This document shows, in pieces, positions 25,493 through 34,343 of a stretch of DNA of 64,000 nucleotides. The notes under the pieces are model-generated. The model saw only the letters and a list, made by a program, of their open reading frames with translations, made no database searches and was not told the origin of the DNA. Source of the stretch: an uncultured Deferribacterales bacterium (GTDB lineage: Bacteria; Chrysiogenota; Deferribacteres; Deferribacterales; Mucispirillaceae). The number at the start of each line of letters is the position of its first letter. Position 1 is the first letter of the stretch. Position numbers and translations under genes: made by a program. The stretch is from positions 62,001 through 126,000 of the forward strand of contig CANTXF010000017.1 of assembly GCA_947853665.1 (NCBI GenBank), given 5' to 3'.

Positions 25493-27022
25493 ATGAGAAA
25501 GTTGGTATTTTTTGACACGACGCTCAGGGACGGCGAACAGGCTCCCGGTTTCAGCATGAAAACTGAAGAGAAAATACGGCTTGCTCTGCAGTTGGAAAAA
25601 TTAGGCGTGGACGTTATAGAAGCCGGGTTTCCCATATCCTCTCCCGGCGATTTCGAAGCCGTGCAGAAAGTGTCGGAGGTTATAACCGAATCCAGCGTGT
25701 GCGGGCTCAGCAGAGCGGCCAGGAAAGATATAGAAGCCGCATGGGAGGCGCTTAAGGGCGCCAGAAAGCCAAGGATACATACATTTCTCGCCACAAGCGA
25801 CATACATATGAAATATAAGCTGCAGAAATCCAGGGAGGAAGTCCTCTCGATGGCGGTGGACGCCGTTAAGCTGGCGGTGAACCTCTGCCCGGACGTGGAA
25901 TTTTCCGCGGAGGACGCCACAAGGAGCGACCCGGAATTTCTCTATAAGGTAATAGAGGAGGTTATAAAGGCCGGAGCCTCCACTGTGAACCTGCCCGATA
26001 CGGTGGGCTACGCCACGCCGGAAGATATGTATTCTTTTATTTCCGGAGTTATGAACAACGTGCCCAATATAGATAAGGCCGTAATAAGCACCCACAACCA
26101 TAACGATCTGGGCCTCGGAGTCGCCAATGCCCTTGCGGCTATAAGGGCCGGGGCAAGCCAGATAGAATGTACGATAAACGGCATAGGAGAAAGAGCTGGC
26201 AACGCCGCTCTCGAAGAAATAGTAATGGCCGTGAACGTGAGAAAGGACAGGTTCCCCGATGTGGAATGTTCCATAAACACGAAGGAGCTTTACAGAACCA
26301 GCCGTATGCTTACGAATATAACCGGGGTGGAAGTTCAGCCCAATAAAGCCGTCGTCGGTAAAAACGCTTTTGCCCACGAAGCGGGCATACATCAGGACGG
26401 TGTGCTTAAAGAGCGCACCACTTACGAGATAATGACTGCGGAAAGCGTGGGCTTTCCGTCCAACGCCCTTGTGCTGGGCAAACATTCCGGCCGCAACGCT
26501 TTTACCACAAGGCTTAAAGAGCTGGGGTACTCCCTTTCGCCGGAAGGGCTGGAAAAAGCCTTTGCAGAATTTAAAGACCTGGCCGACAAAAAGAAAGAAA
26601 TTTACGACGAAGATCTTGAAGCAATAGTCCTCGGCAGGGCGGCGGAGCATAAAAAATATTACGAGCTTGAGTACGTGGGCTTTTCAAGCGGCACCGGCTC
26701 CGTTCCCACGGTAACGATGAAACTGCGCAGGCAGGACGGCAGCGTGATTACGGACGCGTCCATAGGAGACGGCCCTGTACACGCCGCTTTCAGAACCGTG
26801 GAAAGGATATGCGGAGCGGAAGGCCGGCTCAAAAGCTACCGGATAAACGCCGTTACGCCCGGCAAGGACGCCCAGGGAGAAGTTACCCTTACGGCGGAGT
26901 TTGACGGGGCGGGCTTTAACGTTGGCGGCAAAGGTTATTCCACCGACGTGCTTGTAGCCTCTGTGGAAGCCTATCTGGACGCCCTTAACGGCTATCTTGC
27001 CAAAAAGGAAAATTTAAAATAG
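25493..27022 (+). CDS. leuA: 2-isopropylmalate synthase
   Basis: The 509-residue enzyme condenses 2-oxoisovalerate with acetyl-CoA, the first committed step to leucine. The N-terminal DRE-TIM barrel begins F-D-T-T-L-R-D-G-E-Q-A-P-G. The metal histidines are in S-T-H-N-H-N-D-L-G-L, and G-I-G-E-R-A-G-N-A follows. Residues from about 390 form the LeuA dimer/allosteric domain that binds leucine. AAGGAG lies six bases before the ATG. It stands alone between two terminators. Confidence 0.96.
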   Translation: MRKLVFFDTTLRDGEQAPGFSMKTEEKIRLALQLEKLGVDVIEAGFPISSPGDFEAVQKVSEVITESSVCGLSRAARKDIEAAWEALKGARKPRIHTFLATSDIHMKYKLQKSREEVLSMAVDAVKLAVNLCPDVEFSAEDATRSDPEFLYKVIEEVIKAGASTVNLPDTVGYATPEDMYSFISGVMNNVPNIDKAVISTHNHNDLGLGVANALAAIRAGASQIECTINGIGERAGNAALEEIVMAVNVRKDRFPDVECSINTKELYRTSRMLTNITGVEVQPNKAVVGKNAFAHEAGIHQDGVLKERTTYEIMTAESVGFPSNALVLGKHSGRNAFTTRLKELGYSLSPEGLEKAFAEFKDLADKKKEIYDEDLEAIVLGRAAEHKKYYELEYVGFSSGTGSVPTVTMKLRRQDGSVITDASIGDGPVHAAFRTVERICGAEGRLKSYRINAVTPGKDAQGEVTLTAEFDGAGFNVGGKGYSTDVLVASVEAYLDALNGYLAKKENLK

Positions 27023-27032
27023 CTTTACGGTT

Positions 27033-27068
27033 CCGGCGGCAGAAATAGCCCGCCGGGCCTATTTTCTT
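27033..27068 (+). terminator. Probable terminator after leuA
   Basis: CCGGCGG (27033-27039) pairs with CCGCCGG (27050-27056) over a ten-base loop, followed by a T-rich but interrupted tail (TATTTTCTTT). It is 11 bases after the leuA stop. Confidence 0.65.
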
Positions 27069-27075
27069 TATATAA

Positions 27076-27300
27076 ATTTGCGGCTATACTCTTCTATATA
27101 ACATCGTGGGAAACCACCCTTTTCTGGACGGCAATAAAAGGGCGGGAGCCGTTTCATGCGCCGTCTTCCTTATGATAAACGGCCGCAGCCTTGATATTCC
27201 CGATGAGATTTTTATAAATCTGGTTATGGGCATAGCTTCCGGCAGGCTTAAAAAAGACGAAGCGGCGCTGACGCTGGCAAAGTATATATCCGCGCTTTAA
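27076..27300 (+). pseudogene. Truncated Doc/Fic-family toxin fragment
   Basis: The open frame (from 27076; first possible start GTG 27106) encodes the C-terminal half of a Doc-type Fic domain. It shows the active motif N-H-P-F-L-D-G-N-K-R-A-G, then a helix with V-F-L-M-I-N-G and I-A-S-G-R-L-K-K-D-E. Doc proteins phosphorylate EF-Tu and normally have about 60 more residues before this motif, plus an antitoxin Phd gene upstream. Both are missing, and the frame begins right after the leuA terminator. It is probably a relic. A decayed copy of the dispersed repeat begins 36 bases after its stop. Confidence 0.75.
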
Positions 27301-27335
27301 GCCGTGGCTTTTCTTCCGGCGGCTGTTTTCTGGTT

Positions 27336-27485
27336 AAATAGTTATAATAGCGGTTCTGCGGTGAGGCAGACCCATACCCCCAAAAAACACTGCCTTTGTG
27401 AGAAAGCTTTTAGGCGCTATTTCCTGCTGCCTTATTGTCAGTTGCTCTGTTATAAATGTTTTTCGTGACCTTACGCTGATATTTA
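27336..27485. repeat. Decayed copy D of the dispersed TIR element
   Basis: AAATAGTTATAAT at 27336-27348 is identical to the left inner part of copy A. The stretch CCTTATT...TTGC...TATAAAT-TTTTTC...ACCTTAC at about 27430-27474 follows the right half of copy A with gaps. The 8-bp outer ends are not recognisable. It is best read as an old, partly deleted copy. Confidence 0.5.
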
Positions 27486-27750
27486 CAGTGGCATATCCGC
27501 ATCCGGGATTATCTTAAATTTATCCTTAAAAATAGCGCTCTTTAGATAAAACGGCCGCGATTTTACGCCGTATACTTTCTGTATTAGGTCTTGCCGGCAG
27601 ATAAGGCGAATCATATTCTGTTATTGTCGCGATAATATGGCTTAATATCCGTCATCATACGCCTGCTTTTCGTTTTATTCTTATATTTCCTTTATTTTAT
27701 CAATTTAACTTGACAATTTTCGGGAGGGGTAAGATGTTTTTGAAAATTTC
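27486..27750. other. AT-rich non-coding region before the Mrr-like gene
   Basis: No gene is supported in these 265 bases. A TTGACA lies at 27709-27714 without a well-spaced -10. GGGAGGGG at 27722-27729 is a very strong ribosome site that best serves an ATG at 27734, which opens an 10-codon frame overlapping the start of the next gene. Confidence 0.45.
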
Positions 27751-28797
27751 ATGGAGGAAGGCTTAACGAATATATGGCTCCACAGAATTTCGCACGAAGG
27801 GGAAATATCGCGTCCGCTGCTTGATAACGGGTTTCTGTCAATCGGCTGGTCCGATTTAAGCTCGCGCGAATTTTTAAATGAAATTCGCGTCGGCGGCGAC
27901 TACGGCTGGAAACGTATGGAGGAAAAATTTAAAGAGGTTTATGAACATATATCGACAAACAGATATTCTTTTTGGCGGTTTACCGTAGATATGAAGCGGG
28001 GGGATTGGATAATAGTTCCCGGCCCGGGCAATTTCGGCATATACGAGGCGCTGGGAGAAGCCGTTCCCGTTTCGGAAATACCTCTGCCCGCCGGTTTTAA
28101 GGCTCGGAATGGCAGTCCGACGGCCATAAGGGACGGTCTGCTTCAGGCCGACTGTTACGACCACCCCTATGATTTGGGTTACGCGATTCCGGTAAAGGAA
28201 ATAGCCGCAAATATATCGAGATGGGACTATGCCGACGCTGATTTGACGAAGATTATGAAAGTGCGGCAAACGAATCTTGATATAACCGATTTGAAGAAAA
28301 GCGTGGAGAAAGCTTTAAAAGCTTTTAAAGAAGGAAAACCGCTTAATCTTTATTCCGAGCTTTTGGAAGAAGTCCGGCCGGTAATTCTCAATAAAATCCT
28401 TGAAATACATCACGCCGATAAGCTGGAGGAGCTTGTAAGGGAGTATTTTCAGAATCTGGGAGCGTCGTCCGTTATACTTTCGAAAAATGAAGCCGGCAAA
28501 AAGGGCGACGCCGATATAGCGGCTACGTTCGAGCGATTAAAGCTGATAATTTATGTTCAGGTAAAGAGCCACACGGGCGTTACGGACAGCTGGGCGCTTG
28601 AGCAGATAAAGGAGTACGGCGAATACCGCTCGGCGTTGGACGGAGACTACGACAGCGTATTGTGGGTCATAAGCACCTGCGATAAATTTTCCGGGGAGGC
28701 CGTGGCTTTGGCGTCCGAATACGGCGTGCGCCTGATAGACGGGCAAGGCTTTGCTAAAATGCTTTTTGACGCCGGATTTGCCGGGTTTGATATATGA
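27751..28797 (+). CDS. Mrr-like restriction endonuclease
   Basis: The 348-residue product ends in a PD-(D/E)xK-type domain of the Mrr_cat kind. A helix L-E-E-L-V-R-E-Y-F-Q-N-L-G-A begins near 224, followed by G-D-A-D-I (Asp253/255) and the catalytic Y-V-Q-V-K (Gln270, Lys272). The N-terminal half (1-200) with F-W-R-F, R-G-D-W-I-I-V-P and G-I-Y-E-A resembles a small beta-barrel base-recognition domain, but the family is not certain. Mrr-like enzymes often cut modified DNA, which suggests phage or foreign-DNA defence. No methyltransferase or specificity gene is nearby. Lower GC than the core genes and the relic-rich surroundings point to acquisition. Confidence 0.7.
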   Translation: MEEGLTNIWLHRISHEGEISRPLLDNGFLSIGWSDLSSREFLNEIRVGGDYGWKRMEEKFKEVYEHISTNRYSFWRFTVDMKRGDWIIVPGPGNFGIYEALGEAVPVSEIPLPAGFKARNGSPTAIRDGLLQADCYDHPYDLGYAIPVKEIAANISRWDYADADLTKIMKVRQTNLDITDLKKSVEKALKAFKEGKPLNLYSELLEEVRPVILNKILEIHHADKLEELVREYFQNLGASSVILSKNEAGKKGDADIAATFERLKLIIYVQVKSHTGVTDSWALEQIKEYGEYRSALDGDYDSVLWVISTCDKFSGEAVALASEYGVRLIDGQGFAKMLFDAGFAGFDI

Positions 28798-28840
28798 GTT
28801 TTGCGGAAGAAGAAATTTATAAAGAGAGGGAGTGAGTGTT

Positions 28841-30658
28841 ATGTTTAAAAAATATATTTTAACTTTATCGGTTTTATCCGCATTGTTTATTGCGGGCTGT
28901 TCGGGTGGAGGCGGTTCCGATGGCGGCATTTCCGGCAATCCCGGTGCGGCGGCGGGCAAGGTATATTATCCCGGTCTTTTGGAGGCTCGTGTATGCGTGG
29001 ATGATAATAACAATAACTATGCCGATGACGGTGAAAAATGCGCGGATGTTTCGCCGGACGGCGGGTTTGATTTGGGAGATTACGATAAAAATAAGCCTCT
29101 TGTTGCCGTTATTATGGAAGAGGACAATAACGCGCCAAAAAATATAAGCAGTAAATCTGGCGTCTTAGATATAAAGAATATCCTTACCCCTCCTGCGGGG
29201 ATGCTCAATATTTCCGTTTTTACCACTTATATTAAATCGGCGATGGACGGCGACCCGTCTTTAGATGATGCAAGCGCAGAAAAGCGAATAAAATCCGCCT
29301 TAAATCTTAATGAAGATACTAAATTAAGCGAAATACCGGCTGATAATGCTCTGCTTATAGAGCTGTCGCAGAAATCTGCGGAAATATTCGGACGCATAAA
29401 GGAAATGTCTGAAATAAAGCCGGATATTATGCCGGGAGTAATGGCTGTAATATCAAATTTGACTCTTAATAGCGCTAACAGGGATAAGCCTGCCGGGGAA
29501 CTTGTAACTGCTGATACTGTAAAAGAGATAGCCGGGATTTCCGAAAACATAAAATTAGCCCAATCGGCGGAGGTTATGACGGCCCTGGATTTTCTTAATA
29601 AAGGGGAGGCCGTTTATGGAGTATGGGTTGATAGTGTGATTTCTGATGACAACATATCTAGCCCTTCTTCAGAGATGAAGTATATAAGTCTGCAAAAAAG
29701 AGGCGATAAACTTTTCGGCAACGCCTTATTTAACTTTCCCTATGCAAATCACGAAGGTTTTATCCAGTATTACAATAACATTAGTGTGGCAGAGACATAT
29801 CTGCAAGACGAATACGGGCATGTTGGACAACAATATTCGCCATTTGCTAACTTTAATTATCGTTTCAATAACGAAACGCAGGAAGCTGTTTTTTACGAAA
29901 GCGATAAGGACGGCAATGCCTTGTATGATGTTAGGGAACTTATACCGTTTTTGCATTTGCGTAATATAAGCGTTGTCGATCTTCCCGACGGCAGGGAAAT
30001 TACGACGGCTACAATGATAGAGGAACAATCTTTTTCCAGAGCCTTGCCTGTTACCATGCAATTTCCAGCCGGAAGTAAAAAATTTATATTTCATTTTGAG
30101 GCGGATAAATACCCTTTTGAAAAATTTACAGCCTTTGACGAGCTTGGCCGCAATCCTTGGCCCAACGAAGTAGTAATTGCTGAAGGCGATGGACTTTATG
30201 ACTTGTACTATTATGGAGGCAATAATCCCAAAACAAAATTTAAACATGAAAACGGCAATCAGCTAATTTTGATAGATACGGGTACCTATGATTTTTTTAC
30301 ATTATATAATATAATTTCCCGTGAGACTGCCGTGTACGATGCCTCGTGTATAGGTTTCCCTTTGCCTATGGGATTTCCGGACGGTGAACTCATAGTTAAA
30401 GAGGAATGCCGCTTGCCGGATAAGCCGAAAGTCATTGTGTCCGAAGTTGAATCCCGTACTCATCCCCAGGGGGTTCAATATTGGAGAGTGCAGCATAAAT
30501 GGTATGACGGAGAATTTGAGGAGGATATATTTTTTAAAGACGAGGAAAACATGGTAATGAATTTATATTTCAGTATTCCCGAGTATTCTTTTAATTATGT
30601 GTTTTTTAACCGGACGGCCATAGAAGCTCTGGAACTTCCTGTTTCGGCTAATCCCTAA
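28841..30658 (+). CDS. Large orphan lipoprotein
   Basis: The 605-residue product (ATG 28841; GTG 28832 possible) has a lipoprotein signal ending F-I-A-G-C, so Cys20 would be lipidated. A Gly/Ser linker follows. Residues about 45-75 include V-D-D-N-N-N-N-Y-A-D-D-G-E-K-C, which looks like an acidic, possibly calcium-binding loop. Two later cysteines (C-I-G-F and E-E-C-R) could pair. No known domain is recognised in the Tyr/Asn-rich remainder. It probably faces the periplasm or the cell surface. Its base composition is more AT-rich than the core genes, and it follows the Mrr-like gene by 43 bases with its own terminator. Confidence 0.72.
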   Translation: MFKKYILTLSVLSALFIAGCSGGGGSDGGISGNPGAAAGKVYYPGLLEARVCVDDNNNNYADDGEKCADVSPDGGFDLGDYDKNKPLVAVIMEEDNNAPKNISSKSGVLDIKNILTPPAGMLNISVFTTYIKSAMDGDPSLDDASAEKRIKSALNLNEDTKLSEIPADNALLIELSQKSAEIFGRIKEMSEIKPDIMPGVMAVISNLTLNSANRDKPAGELVTADTVKEIAGISENIKLAQSAEVMTALDFLNKGEAVYGVWVDSVISDDNISSPSSEMKYISLQKRGDKLFGNALFNFPYANHEGFIQYYNNISVAETYLQDEYGHVGQQYSPFANFNYRFNNETQEAVFYESDKDGNALYDVRELIPFLHLRNISVVDLPDGREITTATMIEEQSFSRALPVTMQFPAGSKKFIFHFEADKYPFEKFTAFDELGRNPWPNEVVIAEGDGLYDLYYYGGNNPKTKFKHENGNQLILIDTGTYDFFTLYNIISRETAVYDASCIGFPLPMGFPDGELIVKEECRLPDKPKVIVSEVESRTHPQGVQYWRVQHKWYDGEFEEDIFFKDEENMVMNLYFSIPEYSFNYVFFNRTAIEALELPVSANP

Positions 30659-30690
30659 GGTTTTGCCTTAAATGGCGTAATAAATCCATA

Positions 30691-30720
30691 AAGCCCTCTT
30701 ATTAAGAGGGCTTTTATTTT
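30691..30720 (+). terminator. Rho-independent terminator after the lipoprotein gene
   Basis: A perfect 10-bp stem (30691-30700 with 30704-30713) around a three-base loop is followed by TTATTTT. Confidence 0.92.
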
Positions 30721-30733
30721 AAAAAAATATCAT

Positions 30734-30796
30734 TTGCTTTATTGCCGCGTAATGCTGTAAAATCTCAGACGCATATACCGCTTAACCGGGCGGTAT
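30734..30796 (+). promoter_or_regulatory. Candidate recA promoter and inverted repeat
   Basis: TTGCTT at 30734-30739 and TAAAAT at 30758-30763 are 18 bases apart. Just downstream, ATACCGC (30775-30781) and GCGGTAT (30790-30796) form a perfect 7-bp inverted repeat that could be an operator or a small hairpin. It is not a known LexA box of the E. coli or Bacillus type. Confidence 0.4.
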
Positions 30797-30853
30797 CCCG
30801 CGGCTTTTCGGGGCGGCGGGCCGTATAAAATCTACCGAGGTATTTGAATATCT

Positions 30854-31882
30854 ATGGACAGCGAAAAGAGAAAAGCCCTCGAGCTTGCCATGAGCAAAAT
30901 CGAGAAGGACTTTGGCAAAGGGTCGCTTATGCGCCTGGGGGACAGGCCCGACGAAAAGATACCCGTAATACCCACGGGCGCTCTTAATCTGGATCTTGCC
31001 CTTGGCATAGGCGGAATACCCAGGGGCCGTATAACGGAGGTTTACGGCGCGGAATCCAGCGGTAAAACAACCCTTGCCCTTCATATAATAGCCGAAGCCC
31101 AGAAAGCGGGGGGCACCGCGGCGTTTATAGACGCGGAGCACGCTCTTGACCCTATATACGCATCCGCGATCGGGGTGGACACGGATAACCTTCTGGTTTC
31201 GCAGCCGGATAACGGCGAGGCGGCTCTTGAGATAACCGAAACCCTCGTCCGCAGCGGCGCGGTCGATATAGTGGTTATAGACTCGGTGGCGGCCCTTACC
31301 CCCAAAGCGGAAATAGAGGGCGATATGGGCGATTCCCACATGGGGCTTCAGGCAAGGCTTATGAGCCAGGCTTTGAGGAAGCTGGCCGGTATCGTCAATA
31401 AATCGAAAACCTGCCTTCTCTTTATAAACCAGACAAGGATGAAGATAGGCGTAATGTTCGGCAACCCGGAAACGACCACCGGCGGCAACGCTCTGAAATT
31501 TTATGCTTCCGTTCGTATGGAGGTTCGCCGCGGCAATTCCGTTAAGGAAAAGGACGAAATAGTAGCAAATCACGCCACGGTGAAGGTCGTTAAAAACAAA
31601 ATGTCACCTCCTTTTCGCTCCGCGGAGTTCGACATCGTTTTCGGCAAGGGCATATCCAACGAAAGCATACTCATATCCATGGGCGTTGACGCGGGGATAA
31701 TACAGAAGTCCGGGGCGTGGTTCTCCATGGGGGATACGAAACTGGGCCAGGGCGAATCCAACGCCAGGATATTTTTTGAAAACAATAAGGAAATCGCAAG
31801 ATCGGTGGAGGGAGAGCTCCGTAAAAAGTATAATATAGAGCTTACGCCTTCGGCCGCGGAAAACGGGGATAAAGACCTTTAG
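30854..31882 (+). CDS. recA: Recombinase A
   Basis: The 342-residue RecA drives strand exchange and, where present, LexA cleavage. The P-loop reads G-A-E-S-S-G-K-T-T near residue 60, and V-V-I-D-S-V-A-A-L is the Walker B strand. L1 and L2 loop regions ([13 protein letters not shown] and [12 protein letters not shown]) are intact. The length is typical. recX follows after two bases, so inhibitor and recombinase are cotranscribed. The only ribosome-site candidate, GAGG, is rather far (about 13 bases) from the ATG. Confidence 0.98.
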   Translation: MDSEKRKALELAMSKIEKDFGKGSLMRLGDRPDEKIPVIPTGALNLDLALGIGGIPRGRITEVYGAESSGKTTLALHIIAEAQKAGGTAAFIDAEHALDPIYASAIGVDTDNLLVSQPDNGEAALEITETLVRSGAVDIVVIDSVAALTPKAEIEGDMGDSHMGLQARLMSQALRKLAGIVNKSKTCLLFINQTRMKIGVMFGNPETTTGGNALKFYASVRMEVRRGNSVKEKDEIVANHATVKVVKNKMSPPFRSAEFDIVFGKGISNESILISMGVDAGIIQKSGAWFSMGDTKLGQGESNARIFFENNKEIARSVEGELRKKYNIELTPSAAENGDKDL

Positions 31883-31884
31883 GC

Positions 31885-32340
31885 ATGGCCGGGAAAGACG
31901 CTCTCTCCTATGCCCTTAAACTTTTGGGAATAAGGGATTATTTTACCGAGGAGCTGCGTTTTAAGACGGCGCGCAAATTCGGCGAGGACGAGGCAGATAA
32001 AGCCGTGGAAGCCCTCAGGGGCTACGGGTATCTGGACGACGAAAGGGCGGCGGCGAATTATATACGCTTAAAACTCCTTTCCGGCTACGGGCCTTATTAT
32101 ATAAGCGGAAAGCTTTATGAAAGGGGATGCTCCGTTTCCGCAGGCGATATAATCAAAAAAGCCGGCGAAGAGGGCATAGATTTAGAGGAAAAGATAAAAA
32201 GCCTTGCGGGGAGATATATGGCGGGAGAAAATCCCGACCCTTATAAAGCGTGGTTAAAATGTATGGCGTTTCTGCGCGGCAGGGGGTATCCCGGCTGGCT
32301 TTGCGATAAAACTGTTAAAAAAGGGGATTTTGAAAGATGA
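31885..32340 (+). CDS. recX: Regulatory protein RecX
   Basis: The 151-residue helical protein matches RecX, which binds RecA filaments and limits them. The pattern [19 protein letters not shown] at the start and the [16 protein letters not shown] repeat are characteristic. It starts two bases after recA. Its last four bases overlap the rplI start (ATGA). Confidence 0.9.
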   Translation: MAGKDALSYALKLLGIRDYFTEELRFKTARKFGEDEADKAVEALRGYGYLDDERAAANYIRLKLLSGYGPYYISGKLYERGCSVSAGDIIKKAGEEGIDLEEKIKSLAGRYMAGENPDPYKAWLKCMAFLRGRGYPGWLCDKTVKKGDFER

Positions 32341-32786
32341 AGGTTATTTTTCTCAAAGACGTTCACAACGTTGCCGTGGAAGGCGACATTAAAGAGGTAA
32401 AAACTGGCTACGCCCAGAATTTCCTTTTTAAAAAAGGGCTTGCGGTAGAGGCTACCGAAAGCAACATGAAGGCTCTCGAAAGGAAGCTTGCTCTTATTAA
32501 GGAAAAGGAGAAAACCCGTATAAAGGACGCTTCCGACCTGGCGGAAAAGCTTAAATCCGTTAAAGTCGCTTTCAGCCGCAAAGCCGGGGAAACGGGCCGT
32601 CTTTACGGGGCCGTTACCGGGCAGGAAATCGCCGACGCCATAAAAGAGCAGGGCGTGGAAATCGACAAGAAGCTTCTCGACCTGAAAGAGCCTATAAAGG
32701 AAGTGGGCGTTCACAATATAAAAGTAAATATTTTTAAAGATATAAAAGGGCAGGTTACCGTTACGGTAAGCGCGGATGCAGAATAG
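32337..32786 (+). CDS. rplI: 50S ribosomal protein L9
   Basis: The 149-residue protein has the L9 N-terminal domain (M-K-V-I-F-L-K-D-V then [13 protein letters not shown]), the long connecting helix (about 40-75) and the C-terminal rRNA-binding domain. It sits between recX and dnaB with overlaps on both sides (4 and 11 bases). An rplI-dnaB order is common in bacteria. Confidence 0.97.
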   Translation: MKVIFLKDVHNVAVEGDIKEVKTGYAQNFLFKKGLAVEATESNMKALERKLALIKEKEKTRIKDASDLAEKLKSVKVAFSRKAGETGRLYGAVTGQEIADAIKEQGVEIDKKLLDLKEPIKEVGVHNIKVNIFKDIKGQVTVTVSADAE

Positions 32787-34194
32787 CAGGGATTCTCTCC
32801 CAGGTTCCGGCGGCCGTAAGATACCGCCTCATAATCTTGAGGCGGAGCAGGCCGTCCTGGCCTCGGCCATAATAGACTCCAACGTTATAGACGAGCTTTT
32901 GGGCACCCTTGACGCGGAAGATTTTTACCAGCCCGCCCACAGGCATATTTACGAGGCTCTGGCCGGTCTCCATAAAGCCGGCAAGCCTCTCGATCTTGTT
33001 ACGCTTATTACGAGACTTACGGATGAAGGCACTTTGGAGCAGGCAGGCGGCTTCGGGTACGTTTCGGAGCTGGTTCAGATTATACCCAACTCCGCCAACG
33101 TGGAAGCCTACAGCAGGATAATACACGAGAAGGCTCTTTTAAGGAAAATGGTTTCCGCCGGCGCCTCTATAAGCGAGCTTGGATATAACACCGTGGAACA
33201 GGTGGAAGACCTTATAAACAGCGCCCAGGCCATAGCCTACGATTTAGGGGCCGATAAGCTGCGTTCTGATGCGGAGCATATAAAGGCGGTTCTCGGAAGC
33301 GCGTACGAAAAGCTGGAAAAGCTATACGAATCCGCAGACGGCAATAACGGCATATCCGGCGTGCCTTCCTGCTTCCCCGATCTTGATAAGATTACGAACG
33401 GCTTTCAGCGTTCTGACCTTATTATCGTCGCCGGACGCCCCGGCATGGGTAAAACCTCTTTCGGCCTTAATATCCTTTATAACGCCGCCGCCGCCGGATA
33501 CGCGTGCGTGTTTTTTTCCCTCGAGATGTCGTCGGAGCAGCTTGTCAACAGGGTAATATCCTGCGAAAACAAGATCGGCTTGGATAAGCTCCGCACCGGC
33601 AACCTTAACAACGAGGAGTGGCAGAAGCTGGGGGAGTTTTCCTCCAAGCTGGAAAAATTCGACATATATCTGGACGACACCCCGCAGATAACCATAAACC
33701 AGATACGCTCCAAATGCCGCAAGCTCAAAGCCAGGCTTAAAGGCCGCCTGGATATGATATTCGTGGATTATCTCCAGATAATGGGCTTTAACAAAAGCAT
33801 TACCGTGCGCGAGCAGCAGATATCGGAGATTTCGCGCTCTCTTAAAGCCCTTGCCAAGGAGCTTGACGTGCCCGTAATGGCTTTTGCTCAGGTAAACAGA
33901 AGCGTTGAGGCGCGTACCGACAACAGGCCAATGCTTTCCGACCTCAGGGAATCCGGCGCTATCGAGCAGGACGCGGATATAATAATGTTCCTTTACAGGG
34001 ATTCTCAGTATAAAAAGGATTCCCCTTATCACAACGTTGCGGAGGTTATCATAGCCAAGCACCGCAACGGCCGCACGGGCACCGTTTATCTCGGTTTCGA
34101 CCCAAGCTACACCTATTTCGATACAAGGGCTTTGGACCCGGCCTATCTGCCGAAGCCGGAGTCCAGGTCTTCAAAACGCAGAAACGAGGATTAG
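32776..34194 (+). CDS. dnaB: Replicative DNA helicase
   Basis: The 472-residue helicase has the DnaB N-terminal helical domain ([12 protein letters not shown] from residue 16) and the RecA-like ATPase domain. The P-loop [10 protein letters not shown] lies near 218, and V-D-Y-L-Q-I-M with [11 protein letters not shown] follow. No intein interrupts it. It overlaps rplI by 11 bases. It unwinds the fork as a hexamer with primase. Confidence 0.97.
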   Translation: MQNSRDSLPGSGGRKIPPHNLEAEQAVLASAIIDSNVIDELLGTLDAEDFYQPAHRHIYEALAGLHKAGKPLDLVTLITRLTDEGTLEQAGGFGYVSELVQIIPNSANVEAYSRIIHEKALLRKMVSAGASISELGYNTVEQVEDLINSAQAIAYDLGADKLRSDAEHIKAVLGSAYEKLEKLYESADGNNGISGVPSCFPDLDKITNGFQRSDLIIVAGRPGMGKTSFGLNILYNAAAAGYACVFFSLEMSSEQLVNRVISCENKIGLDKLRTGNLNNEEWQKLGEFSSKLEKFDIYLDDTPQITINQIRSKCRKLKARLKGRLDMIFVDYLQIMGFNKSITVREQQISEISRSLKALAKELDVPVMAFAQVNRSVEARTDNRPMLSDLRESGAIEQDADIIMFLYRDSQYKKDSPYHNVAEVIIAKHRNGRTGTVYLGFDPSYTYFDTRALDPAYLPKPESRSSKRRNED

Positions 34195-34343
34195 GCCGCT
34201 CTTCCCCGCGTAAATTTGCGCTCTCTTCTGTAAATCCGTATAGACCGCAGGATATAATTGTGCCATAGTACGTTTGTGTGGACAGAAGCAAACTTTAGCA
34301 TATTGTTTGCCGCGTTCCGCTTTCGGGCAGCAAGGGGTGGGTA

